64,000 bases of DNA from Tahibacter harae (GCF_024437735.1 NZ_JANFQO010000007.1:124001-188000); one strand, 5' to 3'. Counted from the stretch's first letter, positions 46,300 to 56,086 are shown. The notes: generated by a model not told the origin, from the letters alone. Translations and numbers: made by a program.

Positions 46300-46319
46300 C
46301 GCCGCGTTGCGGCGCTACA
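46295..46319. repeat. palindrome containing the mccB stop codon
   Basis: TGTAGCGCCGC and GCGGCGCTACA (11 bp, loop GTT); the TAG stop lies within the left arm. The GTAGCGCCGC arm resembles intergenic palindromes common in this bacterial group. It may act as a terminator without a T run. Confidence 0.55.
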
Positions 46320-46621
46320 GCGGGGGATTCGGGGATTCGGGATTCGCAAGAACGCGGCTCCGGGCAAGAAAACCCCGTCGAGGTACAGCCGCAGGAGGGT
46401 ACGCGCCGCCGGGCATGCCTCCGAATCGCCAATCAGGCATCCCGAATCCCCTTTCCCATCCCGCTTCCAACACCGAATCACACATCCCGAATCCCTGGGC
46501 CGCCACACGGCAGCCTAACCCCTACCGTTCAGCGGCGTTTCATGACGACTGTGCGGGCGGTCACGCGACAGACGCCGACGGCGCGTTAATGTTGGCATCG
46601 CCAGATCCGGGGAAATCCAAC
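46300..46621. other. intergenic region, two inverted filler repeat blocks
   Basis: Filler repeats in one orientation (46321-46350, GGGGGATTCGGGGATTCGGGATTCG) and in the other (46436-46497, CATCCCGAATCCCC to CATCCCGAATCCC) frame about 85 bp of unique sequence. No gene is supported. Confidence 0.6.
46321..46497. repeat. inverted pair of GGATTCG-type repeat blocks
   Basis: Left block 46321-46350 and right block 46436-46497 face each other and could pair partly in RNA or in supercoiled DNA. The family is the same as the blocks at 11319, 26798 and 56087. Confidence 0.7.
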
Positions 46622-48286
46622 ATGTCTCGCCTGACCAGCCGTTGCGGCGCAGCCCTTGCCTGCGCCGTCCTCAGCGTGTTCGCCGCCAGCGCGGCCCACG
46701 CCCGTACCTTCCTCAAGAATGGTTTCGACACGCCGACCGACCGACCGGCCAGCGATGCCGAAGCCGCCCGCTTCCTGACCCAGGCCACCTTCGGCCCGAA
46801 TGCCGCCGATATCGCCGAGGTACGCCTGCTCGGCTATTCGGGCTGGATAGACCGGCAGATGAACCTGATCGCCATGACCGCGGCGCGGCCGCACATGGAA
46901 GCCATCGCCGCGGCCATGGTCGGCACCAGCGACAACATCGGCCAGAACCAGCGCATGAGCCGCTGGTTCCACACCGCCGCGACCGGGCCCGACCAGCTGC
47001 GCCAGCGCGCCGCCTATGCGCTGTCGCAGATCTTCGTGATCTCCGACAACGGCAGCCTCAGCGGCGAGCCCATCCAGATGAGCGAGTACTGGGACCTGCT
47101 CGCGCGCAACGCCTTCGGCCCCTACCGCACCCTGCTGGACGAGGTGACCTACAACCCGTCCATGGGCAAGTACCTCAGCCATTTCCGCAACCGCAAGGCC
47201 GGCACCGGCCGCGAGCCGGACGAAAACTACGCGCGCGAGGTGATGCAGCTGTTCTCCATCGGCCTGTACGAGCGCAACATCGACGGCTCCTACCTGCTCA
47301 ACGGCGGCCAGCTGGTGCCGACCTACGACCAGAGCACCATCACCAACTACGCCAAGGTGTTCACCGGCTTCGGCTACAACAACGCCGGCACCAATATCTT
47401 CGGCGGCACCAACACCTACCTGCCCATGTCCTGCGTGGCCAGCGAACACGACGTCACTGCCAAGACGGTCGTGGGCAATACCACCATCCCGGCCGGGCAG
47501 AGTTGCGCCAACGATGTGCGCGACGGCCTCAACCTGCTGGCCTCGCACGCCAACACTGCGCCGTTCATCGCGCGCCAGCTGATCCAGCGCTTCACCACCA
47601 GCAACCCCTCGCCGGCCTACATCACCCGCGTGGCGCAGAAGTTCAACAACAACGGCGACGGCGAGCGCGGCGACCTGGGCGCGGTGATCCGCCAGATCCT
47701 GCTCGACCCCGAGGCGCGCAACACCAATCCGCCGGCCAGCTTCGGCAAGCTGCGCGAGCCGCTGCTGCGCCTCACCGCGGTGCTGCGCGCCTGGCCGTTC
47801 CAGCTGCCGGCGCCCACCGCCTACGGCGAGATCCGCATGGGCATGACCAATCCCATCGCCTCGTACGCGCAGCGTCCGCTGGGCGCGCCCACGGTGTTCA
47901 ATTTCTACGAACCTGACTACCAGCCGCCGGGCCCGCTGGCCGACGCCAACCAGTTCGCGCCGGAAATGCAGATCATCAACGAAACCACGACCTACTCCAT
48001 TTCCAACAGCCTGGAGGACTACACCTTCCAGTACTACGTCGGCATGCCCAATCCGCCGGCCGACCGGCCGCTGATCGACGTCGGCGCGCTGGCCGCGCTG
48101 TCATCCTCGCCGGCGGCGATGGTGGAAGAGGTCAACCAGAAAATGCTGTACGGCTCGATGTCGGCCAACATGCGCAGCACGCTGACCAGCATGCTGAGTT
48201 TCATGAACGGCGCCACGCCCAGCGAGAAGGCCCGCTCGCTGCTGCAGCTCACCGCCATGTCGCCCGAATTCGCCACGCAACGCTGA
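46622..48286 (+). CDS. exported DUF1800 protein
   Basis: A 554-residue exported protein of the DUF1800 family. The Sec signal ends about AASAAHA. The mature part opens RTFLKNGFDTPTDRPASDAEAARFLTQATFGPN; the segment from SDAEAARFLTQATFGP onward is the DUF1800 start. Further family features are WFHTAATGPDQLRQRAAYALSQIFVIS, ENYAREVMQLFSIGLYERN and a QRPLGAPTVFNFYEPDYQPPG region. The biochemical role is unknown. Such proteins are nearly always encoded just before a DUF1501 gene, as here (11-bp gap). The short F-L-K-N-G-F-D after the signal peptide resembles the C-terminal motif of the peptidase at 14367. Confidence 0.9.
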   Translation: MSRLTSRCGAALACAVLSVFAASAAHARTFLKNGFDTPTDRPASDAEAARFLTQATFGPNAADIAEVRLLGYSGWIDRQMNLIAMTAARPHMEAIAAAMVGTSDNIGQNQRMSRWFHTAATGPDQLRQRAAYALSQIFVISDNGSLSGEPIQMSEYWDLLARNAFGPYRTLLDEVTYNPSMGKYLSHFRNRKAGTGREPDENYAREVMQLFSIGLYERNIDGSYLLNGGQLVPTYDQSTITNYAKVFTGFGYNNAGTNIFGGTNTYLPMSCVASEHDVTAKTVVGNTTIPAGQSCANDVRDGLNLLASHANTAPFIARQLIQRFTTSNPSPAYITRVAQKFNNNGDGERGDLGAVIRQILLDPEARNTNPPASFGKLREPLLRLTAVLRAWPFQLPAPTAYGEIRMGMTNPIASYAQRPLGAPTVFNFYEPDYQPPGPLADANQFAPEMQIINETTTYSISNSLEDYTFQYYVGMPNPPADRPLIDVGALAALSSSPAAMVEEVNQKMLYGSMSANMRSTLTSMLSFMNGATPSEKARSLLQLTAMSPEFATQR

Positions 48287-48297
48287 GGAATGCCGCG

Positions 48298-49785
48298 ATG
48301 AAACAGTCCGAACACAACCGCCGGCAGTTCCTCAAGGCCCTGGGCACCACGCTGTGCGCCGGCGGCGCTTCGGCTCTGCTGCCCCAGCTCAAGCTGATGG
48401 GCTCGGCCGTGGCCGCCACCCGGGCGCCGGTGCAGGATTACCGCGCACTGGTCTGCGTCTATCTCGCCGGCGGCAACGATTCCTGGAACATGCTGCTGCC
48501 CTATGACACGGCCCGCCACGGCGTCTACGCCACGGCGCGCGGCGGCATCTACAACGCCACCACCAACGCAGCCGGCCTGGGCATAGACCGGGCGCTGCTG
48601 ACCAGCCAGTTCCAGATCACCGACGCGGCCGGCAGCGGCCAGTACGCGGTGAACCCGGGCAATGCCAACTACCCGACCGGCATGAGCGACGTCGCGAACA
48701 TCTACCGCGAAAACAAGCTCGCCTTCATCGCCAACTGCGGCACCCTGGTACGCCCCATCACCAAGACCGAGTACAACGCCACGCCTTCGCTGCGCCCGCC
48801 GCAGCTGTACTCGCACAACGACCAGGAAAATCTCTGGCACCTGGCGCGCACCAGCTTCGCCAACGAGGGCTGGGGCGGCCTGGTCGCCGACCGCGTGCGC
48901 CTGGACAACATCAACCAGGCCCTGTCACCGTGCATCTCGCTGGCGGGCTCCAACCGCTTCGAGGTCGGTCTGGATACCTTCCCCTACCAGATGTCCTCCA
49001 GCGGCCTGACCGGTCTTTCCAATATCTACAATTCCAGCAGCAGCACCGGCGGCCAGTTCGGCTCCCAGCGCGCCGGCGCGCTGGACCTGCTGCTGGCCGA
49101 CACGGCCAATCCGTCGCTGCTGACCCGGGAATACGCCCGCACCTTCAAGCGCGGGCGCGATCTGTACGACCTGATCAACTCCGCCCTGACCGCCGCCGAC
49201 GGCTCGGGCAATGTGACCACGGTCTTCCCCTCGGGCAACTCCCTGGCCGACCAGCTCAAGATGGTCGCGCGCATGATCAAGATTTCGCGCGAGGACAGCG
49301 GCCAGATCCGCCACAAGCGCCAGATCTTCTACGTGCGCTTCGGCGGCTTCGACCTGCACGACAACCTGATGTCCACCGCCACCAACGGCCATGGCGCCCT
49401 GCTCAACCGCGTCTCGCAGGCGCTGGGCGCGTTCTGGGCCGCGCTGGGCGAGATCGGCGCGCGCAACGAGGTAACTACCTTCACCATGAGCGAATTCGCG
49501 CGCACGCTCAGTTCCAACGGCAACGGTTCCGACCATGCTTGGGGCGGCGTGCAGATGGTGATGGGCGGTGCGGTCAACGGCGGCCGCCTCTACGGCAGCT
49601 TCCCCGACCAGGCGCTCAACAACGCGATCAGTTTCAGCCGCGGCCAGACCATTCCGTCCACCAGCGTGGACCAGGTCGCCGCGACCCTGGCGCGCTGGAT
49701 GGGCGTGACCAATACCAACGACCTCAACGCCATCTTCCCCAACCTGCCGAACTTCGCCAGCGGCAACCTGGGCTTCATGGCCTGA
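48298..49785 (+). CDS. Tat-exported DUF1501 protein
   Basis: A 495-residue protein of the DUF1501 family (distant alkaline-phosphatase/sulfatase-like fold). The N-terminus has a twin-arginine motif, NRRQFLKALGTTL, followed by a hydrophobic stretch and SAVAA, so it is exported folded, perhaps with a metal. Family features: LVCVYLAGGNDSWNMLLPYD, NEGWGGLVADRV, QIFYVRFGGFDLHDNL, FTMSEFARTLSSNGNGSDHAWGGVQMVMGG. The H-A-W-G and D-x-H residues could be metal ligands. It is coupled to the DUF1800 gene, which uses the Sec route, so the two must meet in the periplasm. A terminator follows and the TonB gene converges on it. Confidence 0.92.
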   Translation: MKQSEHNRRQFLKALGTTLCAGGASALLPQLKLMGSAVAATRAPVQDYRALVCVYLAGGNDSWNMLLPYDTARHGVYATARGGIYNATTNAAGLGIDRALLTSQFQITDAAGSGQYAVNPGNANYPTGMSDVANIYRENKLAFIANCGTLVRPITKTEYNATPSLRPPQLYSHNDQENLWHLARTSFANEGWGGLVADRVRLDNINQALSPCISLAGSNRFEVGLDTFPYQMSSSGLTGLSNIYNSSSSTGGQFGSQRAGALDLLLADTANPSLLTREYARTFKRGRDLYDLINSALTAADGSGNVTTVFPSGNSLADQLKMVARMIKISREDSGQIRHKRQIFYVRFGGFDLHDNLMSTATNGHGALLNRVSQALGAFWAALGEIGARNEVTTFTMSEFARTLSSNGNGSDHAWGGVQMVMGGAVNGGRLYGSFPDQALNNAISFSRGQTIPSTSVDQVAATLARWMGVTNTNDLNAIFPNLPNFASGNLGFMA

Positions 49786-49831
49786 AAAACGGCACGGGAC
49801 GGCATTGCGCCGTCCCGCCGGGTGAAACGGC

Positions 49832-49864
49832 AGCCCCGGCGCGGCGACGCGCCGGGGCTTTTTT
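49832..49864 (+). terminator. rho-independent terminator after the DUF1501 gene
   Basis: A 12-bp stem (AGCCCCGGCGCG and CGCGCCGGGGCT) with a GCGA tetraloop and six T residues (49859-49864). It separates the DUF1800-DUF1501 transcript from the converging TonB receptor gene, whose stop is at 49868. Confidence 0.93.
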
Positions 49865-49867
49865 GCA

Positions 49868-52165
49868 TCAGAAGCGCGCGCTGAATTCCAGGCCCCAGGT
49901 GCGCGGCTCGTTGAGGAAGCCGACCAGGTTGTTGAAATCCAGCCCGCCGACGATGACTTCGCGGTCGGTGATGTTGCGCCCGAACAGGGCGACCTCGTAA
50001 TCGCCGTAGTGCCAGTTGTAGCCCAGGCGCAGACCGCCTTCGAGCAGCGGCTTGCCGGTGAACTCCACCGATTCGTACAGGAAGAAGTTCACCTTGCTGC
50101 GATACGCCCAATCGGTATAGATGTAGAATTCGCCGCTTTCCAGCGGAATGCCGTAGCGCGCCGTCACGTTGTAGACATGCTTGGGCGCCTGCGGCAGCGG
50201 ATTGCCGTCGATGCGCACGGTGCCGGCCACGCTGCCGGCGGGATCCAGCACGGTGCAGGGCGCGCCGCACTTGAACACGGTGAGGTCGCGGTCCTGGATC
50301 TCGGTGTCGTTGAAGCTGGCGCCGGCGGTGACGAGCAGGTGGTCGCCGAGCAGGGCTTCCAGATCCAGTTCCACGCCGCGGCCCACCGCCTTGTCCGCAT
50401 TCACCAGACGCGCGATGTTGGCATTGCCGCCGACTGCGGTGAGCTGCGGATCGTCGATGGTGTAGTGGTACAGGGCCAGGCCCAGGCGCAGGCGGTTTTC
50501 CAGCAGTTGCGCCTTGAGGCCGCCTTCCCAGGACAGCACGGTTTCGGATTCGGCCACCGTCACCAGCTCGTCGCTGGGCAGGGTTGCGTCGGCGAACATC
50601 AGGCGGCCCTGCACGCTGGGGGCGCGGAAGCCGCGCGCGACGCGGCCGTACAGGTTCACCGCCTCGCTGGCCTGGTAGACCGCGCTGAGGTCCCAGCTCA
50701 CGTCGGTATCGCTGGGGCTGATGCGGATGGGCGCGATCGGCGGACCGAACGGCCCCTGCACGCGCGCCGCGGTGAATTCCTTCTGGTCGTCGCTGTAGCG
50801 CAGGCCGCCGCGCAGCTTGAGGCGTTCGGTCAGGTCGAAATCGGCCGAGGCGAACACGGCCCAGGCTTCGTTGTCCTGGCTCTGCGTGGCATAGCCGTTC
50901 TGCGGCTGGCCCGGGGCCAGGGTGTCGTAGCTGAAGGTGTCGACGTCGATGGATTCATCGAAGCCGAATACGCCGGCCTGCCAGTCGAAGCGGCCCCATT
51001 CGTTGGATTCGATGCGGAATTCCTGGCTGAGCTGGCGGTGCTTGGGCAGACCGTCGGCGGATTCGGCCGGGAACGGGATCAGGCCGGGGCCGTAGTTGCC
51101 CTCGCCCAGGAATACCGCGCCGTAGCCGCCGTCGATATCGCCGCGGCTGTAGGAATCCACGGTTTCATAGCCGGTGATCGAATGCAGCGTGGTGCTGCCC
51201 AGGTCCCAGCGCAGGCGCAGGTTGGCGCCGAACTGCTTGAGATCCTGCGAATTGACGCCGTCGATGCTGACCTGGTCGCGGCGGAAGCCTGGCACCAGGT
51301 CGTTCGTGCCCGGCTGGATGATATTGGCGCGGAACAGGCGCGCCGTGCCGTCGAGCTTGCGCGCGTGCAGGTTCAGCAGCGCATCGAACTCGTCGCTGGG
51401 CGCGTGCAGGAACTGCAGGCGCGCGGCGCTCTCGCGGTAGCCTTCCAGATCGTCGCCGGGGCCGTTGCGGGTGTTGTCGACCCAGTCGTCGCGACGCTGG
51501 TGCAGCACCGACAGGCGCGCCGAGGTGCTCTCGCTCAGGCCGCCGGTGACTGCGCCGGAAAGATTGATGCTGCCGTAGCGGCCGTAGCTGACCCGGCCGA
51601 AGCCGCCGAACTCCTGTTCCGGCCGGGCCGACTCGAACTTGATGACGCCGGCCGGCGAGTTGCGCCCGAACAAGGTGCCCTGAGGGCCGCGGGCCATTTC
51701 CACCTGGTCCAGGTCGAAGATGGGAAAGCCCTTGAGGATGGGGTTTTCCTGCACCACGCCGTCGTAGACCAGCGATACCGGCTGGGAGGCGTTGAGGTCG
51801 AAGTCGGTATTGCCCAGGCCGCGGATGTAGAAGCGCGGGAAGGCACGGCCGAAGGAGGATTCGATGTTCAGGCTGGGCAGGCGTCCGGCCAGGAAGCGGA
51901 TGTCGTCGCCGCCGGAACCCAGCACTTCGAGCTTCTCGGCCTCCACGGCGGTAATCGCCATGGGCACGTCCTGGATGTTCTCCACCCGGCGCTGGGCGGT
52001 GACGGTGACCGTCTCCAGCGCGGCGGCCTCGCCGCCGCGGCGGGCTTCCTCCTCGCGCTGTTCGGCATCCTCGGCCCGGGCCTGGACCGGCAGGGCAAGC
52101 AGGATGGCGGCGGCGAGGCCGCCCAGTTGCAGCCCGCGGCGGGCACGGAAATTCGACGTCTTCAT
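49868..52165 (-). CDS. TonB-dependent outer-membrane receptor
   Basis: A 765-residue receptor. Signal peptide ending about LALPVQARA, a charged stretch, TonB-box-like [12 protein letters not shown], plug domain with [46 protein letters not shown] and [28 protein letters not shown]. The barrel ends in a phenylalanine-terminated strand ([10 protein letters not shown]), as outer-membrane barrels do. The plug resembles receptors commonly annotated as siderophore or sugar uptake; the ligand cannot be fixed. It lies tail-to-tail with the DUF1501 gene, which may be chance. AGGAACCGG precedes the ATG. Confidence 0.95.
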   Translation of the reverse strand: MKTSNFRARRGLQLGGLAAAILLALPVQARAEDAEQREEEARRGGEAAALETVTVTAQRRVENIQDVPMAITAVEAEKLEVLGSGGDDIRFLAGRLPSLNIESSFGRAFPRFYIRGLGNTDFDLNASQPVSLVYDGVVQENPILKGFPIFDLDQVEMARGPQGTLFGRNSPAGVIKFESARPEQEFGGFGRVSYGRYGSINLSGAVTGGLSESTSARLSVLHQRRDDWVDNTRNGPGDDLEGYRESAARLQFLHAPSDEFDALLNLHARKLDGTARLFRANIIQPGTNDLVPGFRRDQVSIDGVNSQDLKQFGANLRLRWDLGSTTLHSITGYETVDSYSRGDIDGGYGAVFLGEGNYGPGLIPFPAESADGLPKHRQLSQEFRIESNEWGRFDWQAGVFGFDESIDVDTFSYDTLAPGQPQNGYATQSQDNEAWAVFASADFDLTERLKLRGGLRYSDDQKEFTAARVQGPFGPPIAPIRISPSDTDVSWDLSAVYQASEAVNLYGRVARGFRAPSVQGRLMFADATLPSDELVTVAESETVLSWEGGLKAQLLENRLRLGLALYHYTIDDPQLTAVGGNANIARLVNADKAVGRGVELDLEALLGDHLLVTAGASFNDTEIQDRDLTVFKCGAPCTVLDPAGSVAGTVRIDGNPLPQAPKHVYNVTARYGIPLESGEFYIYTDWAYRSKVNFFLYESVEFTGKPLLEGGLRLGYNWHYGDYEVALFGRNITDREVIVGGLDFNNLVGFLNEPRTWGLEFSARF

Positions 52166-52525
52166 GGAATCCGGTTCCTGATGGCGATGGACGAACGTCT
52201 GCTGGGAAGCCGCACCGGCCGCCGCCGCGCCGTCCCGGCCCCCGCCCGGACGTCACTGCGGCCCCCGAGGCTGCGGAAGCGGCTGGCTGAACTGTGCCCA
52301 AAAATGGCCGCTGGCGCCATCGGGCCGCCATCGCCACCGCACCCGGCAGCGGCGGCCCTTTGGCTTCAACGACTTGCCAGCAGCGTTCCGGCCCCGCTAG
52401 AATCCGCGACTCCGTGCGCCGTCCGGTGCCGGGGGCCTTGCCTCACCGCATGCCGTCACTGCAGACGTGACATGGACGGGAGGCTGCGCCGGGCATCCGT
52501 CCGGTGCCATCCACAAGGAGTTTCC
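52166..52525. other. divergent intergenic region with rpsF promoter
   Basis: Divergent control region between the TonB receptor and the ribosomal operon. It holds the promoter described separately and otherwise GC-rich sequence with no repeats of note. Confidence 0.6.
52374..52403 (+). promoter_or_regulatory. putative promoter of the rpsF operon
   Basis: TTGCCA (52374-52379), 18-bp spacer and TAGAAT (52398-52403), about 120 bp before the rpsF ATG. The leader in between could carry an S6:S18 mRNA-binding site as known for other bacteria, but I did not identify the motif. Confidence 0.5.
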
Positions 52526-52933
52526 ATGCGTCATTATGAAATCGTGTTCCTGGTCCACCCGGACCAGAGCGAACAGGTGCCCGCCATGATCGAGCGTTAC
52601 AAGACGCTGATCGAAGGCGACAAGGGCGCCATCCACCGTCTGGAAGACTGGGGCCGCCGCCAGCTGGCGTTCCCGATCCAGAACCTGGCCAAGGCCCATT
52701 ACGTTCTGATGAACATCGAGTGCAGCCAGACCGTGCTGAACGAACTCGAATCGGGCTTCCGCTTCAACGATGCCGTGCTGCGCCACCTGATCCTGGTGCG
52801 CGACGAAGCCGTCACCGAGCAGTCCTTCATCATGAAGTCCAAGGACGAGAAGGCGGGCGACCGCCGCCGTCGCGATGACGATGAAGGCGGTTTCGGCGGT
52901 AATGCCGAATCCAGCGATTCCGAAGCGGCCTGA
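52526..52933 (+). CDS. rpsF: 30S ribosomal protein S6
   Basis: S6 binds the central domain of 16S rRNA together with S18. [25 protein letters not shown] and [25 protein letters not shown] are unmistakable. At 135 residues it carries the usual acidic and glycine/serine tail of gammaproteobacterial S6 ([19 protein letters not shown]). AAGGAG is well placed before the ATG. rpsR follows 14 bp after the stop. Confidence 0.98.
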   Translation: MRHYEIVFLVHPDQSEQVPAMIERYKTLIEGDKGAIHRLEDWGRRQLAFPIQNLAKAHYVLMNIECSQTVLNELESGFRFNDAVLRHLILVRDEAVTEQSFIMKSKDEKAGDRRRRDDDEGGFGGNAESSDSEAA

Positions 52934-52947
52934 GCCAGGAGCCCACC

Positions 52948-53172
52948 ATGTCCAAGTTTTTCCGTCGCAAGAAGTTCTGCCGCTTCACCGCCGAAGGCAC
53001 GGTCGAGATCGACTACAAGGATCTGAACACCCTGCGCCAGTACATCGGCGAGACCGGCAAGATCGTCCCCAGCCGCATCACCGGCACCAAGGCCAAGTAC
53101 CAGCGCCAGCTCGGCGTCGCCATCCAGCGCGCCCGCTTCCTGTCGCTGCTGCCGTACTGCGACAACCACTGA
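52948..53172 (+). CDS. rpsR: 30S ribosomal protein S18
   Basis: A 74-residue basic protein that pairs with S6 on the platform of the small subunit. [12 protein letters not shown] and [27 protein letters not shown] are diagnostic. It is in the standard order rpsF-rpsR-rplI; the priB gene found between them in enterobacteria is missing. Confidence 0.98.
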   Translation: MSKFFRRKKFCRFTAEGTVEIDYKDLNTLRQYIGETGKIVPSRITGTKAKYQRQLGVAIQRARFLSLLPYCDNH

Positions 53173-53246
53173 GCCTTTTGCGATGGCGTCCGGTTTCCGG
53201 ATGCTATCCCTCTCGTCGGCGGCATCCCCGCCCATGAGACGCAATA

Positions 53247-53300
53247 CCCCCTCGCCCCCCAAGCTCGCTTGGGGGAGAGGGTCGGGGTGAGGGGGCAACG
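53247..53300. repeat. REP-like hairpin with GTGAGGGGGCAACGC tail
   Basis: Arms CCCTCGCCCCCCAAG and CTTGGGGGAGAGGG, then TCGGGGTGAGGGGGCAACG. The tail is shared, apart from small differences, with the copy at 55891, but the loop is different. Confidence 0.7.
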
Positions 53301-53388
53301 CCCAACCCGCATCGAAGTTCGATTTTCGCCACCGGCCCGCATCGCGAGCTGTCACGCGAAAACCCGGCGGCGAAGCAACGGACGCGCC

Positions 53389-53442
53389 GCCCCTCACCCA
53401 ACCCTCCCCCCACGCGCCTGCGGCGCGTGGGGGGAGAGGGCT
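53389..53442. repeat. REP-like hairpin, inverted relative to the copy at 53247
   Basis: CCCCTCACCC tail first, then CCCTCCCCCCACGCGCC and GGCGCGTGGGGGGAGAGGG around TGC. Together with the copy at 53247 it brackets about 90 bp, like the two halves of a BIME. Confidence 0.7.
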
Positions 53443-53576
53443 TCAACCACAGTTTCGCGACGTTTAGCGACATCGCGATTCGGACAGCCACCGCTGCATC
53501 CGCACCGCCGCAATCCTGCCGTCAGCGGCCGCAAGGCCAGGCAACGGCGCCGGGTGCTAACGAATCGGAGAATCCC

Positions 53577-54023
53577 ATGGAACTGATCCTGCTGCAGAAA
53601 GTGAAGAACCTCGGCGTGCTGGGCGACAAGGTCAAGGTCAAGCCGGGCTACGGCCGCAACTACCTGGTCCCGACTGGCAAGGCCGTGCCGGCCACCGCCG
53701 ACAACGTCGCCCAGTTCGAACAGCGCCGCGCCGAGTTTGAAGCCAAGGCCAACCAGATCCTGTCCGGCGCCGAAGCGCGCAAGGCCACCCTGGAAGGCGC
53801 CAGCGTCACCCTCAGCGCGAACGCAAGCCCGGAAGGCAAGCTGTTCGGCTCGGTCGGCCCGCGCGACATCGCCGAAGCCTTCACCGCCGCCGGCAAGCCG
53901 CTGGAAAAGTCGGAAGTGGTCATGGGCGAAGGCCCGCTGCGCCACATCGGCGAATTCGAAGTGCAGGTCCACCTGCACGCCGACGTACACACCACGGTCA
54001 AGGTCGTCGTCACCGCCGCCTGA
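53577..54023 (+). CDS. rplI: 50S ribosomal protein L9
   Basis: A 148-residue L9 with the N-terminal signature [32 protein letters not shown], a long connecting helix ([20 protein letters not shown]) and a C-terminal globular domain ending in VKVVVTAA. L9 reaches out from the large subunit and influences frame fidelity. The start is fixed by the strictly conserved N-terminus; a GGAG lies upstream. Confidence 0.98.
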   Translation: MELILLQKVKNLGVLGDKVKVKPGYGRNYLVPTGKAVPATADNVAQFEQRRAEFEAKANQILSGAEARKATLEGASVTLSANASPEGKLFGSVGPRDIAEAFTAAGKPLEKSEVVMGEGPLRHIGEFEVQVHLHADVHTTVKVVVTAA

Positions 54024-54336
54024 TCGTGCGCGGCGCCGGACGGCATGGCCGTTCCAGCCCCGCAGCACACTGAAGTACCCGGACGGGCGCCCCAGGGCGC
54101 CCGTTCGTTTTGAGGGCAGGCGCGTGCAGGCAGGCCGGCCGGAAAACGGTCCCGGTGCCGGCCGGAGCTTTACGCGGGGAACGGATGCGGCAGTGAACGC
54201 CGTCCGCGCCGCGCCGCGCAGACCGCTGAACGCCATACACGCCGCTGCACAACTTACCCACAGCTTGTTGTCTCGACAGATGGGACGGCGCTTCGCATCA
54301 TCGGAAGCCGTGCCAGTCGCTCGCCGCGAGAATTCA
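54024..54336. other. rplI-dnaB gap with a terminator
   Basis: Holds the hairpin described separately and about 220 bp of GC-rich sequence before dnaB, with no clear promoter. Nothing else is recognised. Confidence 0.55.
54083..54111 (+). terminator. terminator after rplI
   Basis: A 10-bp stem, ACGGGCGCCC and GGGCGCCCGT, followed by TCGTTTT (54105-54111), 60 bp after the rplI stop. It probably ends the ribosomal operon, so dnaB would have its own promoter. Confidence 0.75.
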
Positions 54337-55731
54337 ATGGCCGCCACGCCCGATCGCAAACCCGCTGCCGCGCGCAGCATGGACGCCCTGCGCGTACCGC
54401 CGCATTCCGTCGACGCCGAACAGGCCGTGCTGGGCGGACTGATGCTGTCGCCGGAGGCCTGGGACAAGGTCGCCGACCGTCTCACCGAGGAAGATTTCTA
54501 CCGCAAGGACCATCGCGTGATCTTCCGCGCGATCACCGAGCTGTCCAACAAGAGCATGCCCTGCGATGCGGTGACGCTGGGCGAATGGTTCGAATCCCAG
54601 GGCCTGGCCGACCTGGTCGGCGGCACCGCCTATATCCTGCAGCTGGCCAATACCACGCCCAGCGCGGCCAATATCGCGGCCTACTGCGACATCGTGCGCG
54701 AGAAGTCGGTGCTGCGCCAGCTCATCGACGCCGGCACCGAGATCGCCAGCGACGGCTTCGCGCCGGAAGGCCGCAGCACCCAGGAAATCCTCGAAAGCGC
54801 CGAGCAGCGCGTGTTCCGCATCGCCGAGACCGGCGCACGCGGCCGCAGCGGCTTCGTGCCCATGCGCACCGCGGTGAAGGACGCCTTCGCCATCCTGCAC
54901 CACCGCTTCGAGAACCGCGGCACGGTCACCGGCATTCCCACCGGCTTCACCGACCTGGACGAACTCACCGCCGGTCTGCAGCCTTCGGACCTCATCATCG
55001 TCGCCGCGCGCCCGGCCATGGGCAAGACCGCGTTCTCCCTCAACATGGCCGAATACGCCGCGATGAAGACCAAGCGCGCGGTAGCCGTGTTCTCGATGGA
55101 AATGTCCGCCTCGCAGCTGGCCTTCCGTCTGATCTCCTCGGTGGGCCGTATCAACCAGCAGCATTTGCGCAACGGCGACATTCAGGAAGAGGAATGGCCG
55201 CGCGTGACCAGCGCGATCACCCTGCTGTCCGAAGCCAAGATCTTCATTGACGACACCCCCGCGCTGTCGCCCTCGGAACTGCGCGCGCGCTGCCGCCGCC
55301 TCAAGCGCGAGCACGACCTCTGCCTCATCGTGATCGACTACCTGCAACTGATGCAGGTGCCCGGGAACAAGGAGAATCGTGCCACCGAAATTTCAGAAAT
55401 CTCGCGCAGCCTGAAGGCGCTGGCCAAGGAGCTGCATGTGCCGGTGATCGCCTTGTCCCAGCTCAACCGCTCGCTGGAACAGCGCCAGGACAAGCGCCCG
55501 GTCATGGCCGACCTGCGCGAATCCGGCGCTATCGAGCAGGACGCGGACATGATCATGTTCATTTACCGCGACGATTACTACAACCAGGATTCACCGGACA
55601 AGGGACTGGCGGAAATCATCATCGGCAAGCAGCGTTCCGGACCTACCGGGAGTGTGAAGCTGACCTTCCTTGGGCAGTATACGAAGTTTGAGAATCATGC
55701 TTCGGATAATTATCTCGGGTCGTATGAGTGA
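54337..55731 (+). CDS. dnaB: replicative DNA helicase
   Basis: A 464-residue hexameric helicase that unwinds DNA ahead of the replisome. The N-terminal domain begins VPPHSVDAEQAVLGGLMLSPEAWDKV. The RecA-like C-terminal domain has GFTDLDELTAGLQPSDLIIVAARPAMGKTAFSLN (Walker A) and LCLIVIDYLQLMQ (Walker B). It continues with ISRSLKALAKELHVPVIALSQLNRSLEQR and ends with GSVKLTFLGQYTKFEN. No intein interrupts it. It follows rplI in the usual order. The start codon has no strong ribosome site. Confidence 0.98.
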   Translation: MAATPDRKPAAARSMDALRVPPHSVDAEQAVLGGLMLSPEAWDKVADRLTEEDFYRKDHRVIFRAITELSNKSMPCDAVTLGEWFESQGLADLVGGTAYILQLANTTPSAANIAAYCDIVREKSVLRQLIDAGTEIASDGFAPEGRSTQEILESAEQRVFRIAETGARGRSGFVPMRTAVKDAFAILHHRFENRGTVTGIPTGFTDLDELTAGLQPSDLIIVAARPAMGKTAFSLNMAEYAAMKTKRAVAVFSMEMSASQLAFRLISSVGRINQQHLRNGDIQEEEWPRVTSAITLLSEAKIFIDDTPALSPSELRARCRRLKREHDLCLIVIDYLQLMQVPGNKENRATEISEISRSLKALAKELHVPVIALSQLNRSLEQRQDKRPVMADLRESGAIEQDADMIMFIYRDDYYNQDSPDKGLAEIIIGKQRSGPTGSVKLTFLGQYTKFENHASDNYLGSYE

Positions 55732-55890
55732 GGCAGGATTGGTGATTAGGGCCCGGGGTTGGCAGAGCCCCGGAATACGCAATGGATATTTTTATAGTTT
55801 CAGTCTTTTTTGACAAATTTCCGGCGACCGCACTCCGGATTGACTTGAGCCTGCCGATTTCGTGCCTGGACAAGGATCCGCGCCGGAAAA

Positions 55891-55935
55891 GCCCTCTCCG
55901 ATTGGAGGAGAGGGGTGGGTGAGGGGGCAACGCTT
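55891..55935. repeat. REP-like hairpin, left half of a facing pair
   Basis: GCCCTCTCC and GGAGAGGGG-type arms, then TGGGTGAGGGGGCAACGC. The tail GTGAGGGGGCAACGC is shared with the 53247 copy. Confidence 0.7.
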
Positions 55936-56025
55936 CAGCTCACCGCTCCGCCCAGGTTTTCACGCAAAGCTGCATTTTGAAGATCGCGGCGAAAATCTTG
56001 TGTGACTGCTGATTCCGGCGTCGCC

Positions 56026-56068
56026 CCCTCACCCCAACCCTCTCCCCCAAGCAAGCTTGGGGGAGAGG
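56026..56068. repeat. REP-like hairpin, right half of a facing pair
   Basis: CCCCCTCACCCCAACCC tail, then CCCTCTCCCCCAAGC and GCTTGGGGGAGAGGG with a 2-base loop. It is inverted relative to the copy at 55891; about 90 bp of unique sequence lies between them. Confidence 0.75.
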
Positions 56069-56086
56069 GAGCGCTCCGAATCTCCA

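Larger units (their letters stand above)
53173..53576. other. rpsR-rplI gap with facing REP-like hairpins
   Basis: This 400-bp gap is unusually long for the operon, which is normally compact. Two REP-like hairpins face each other here. No gene is present; the rplI ribosome site GGAG lies at the right end. Confidence 0.65.
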
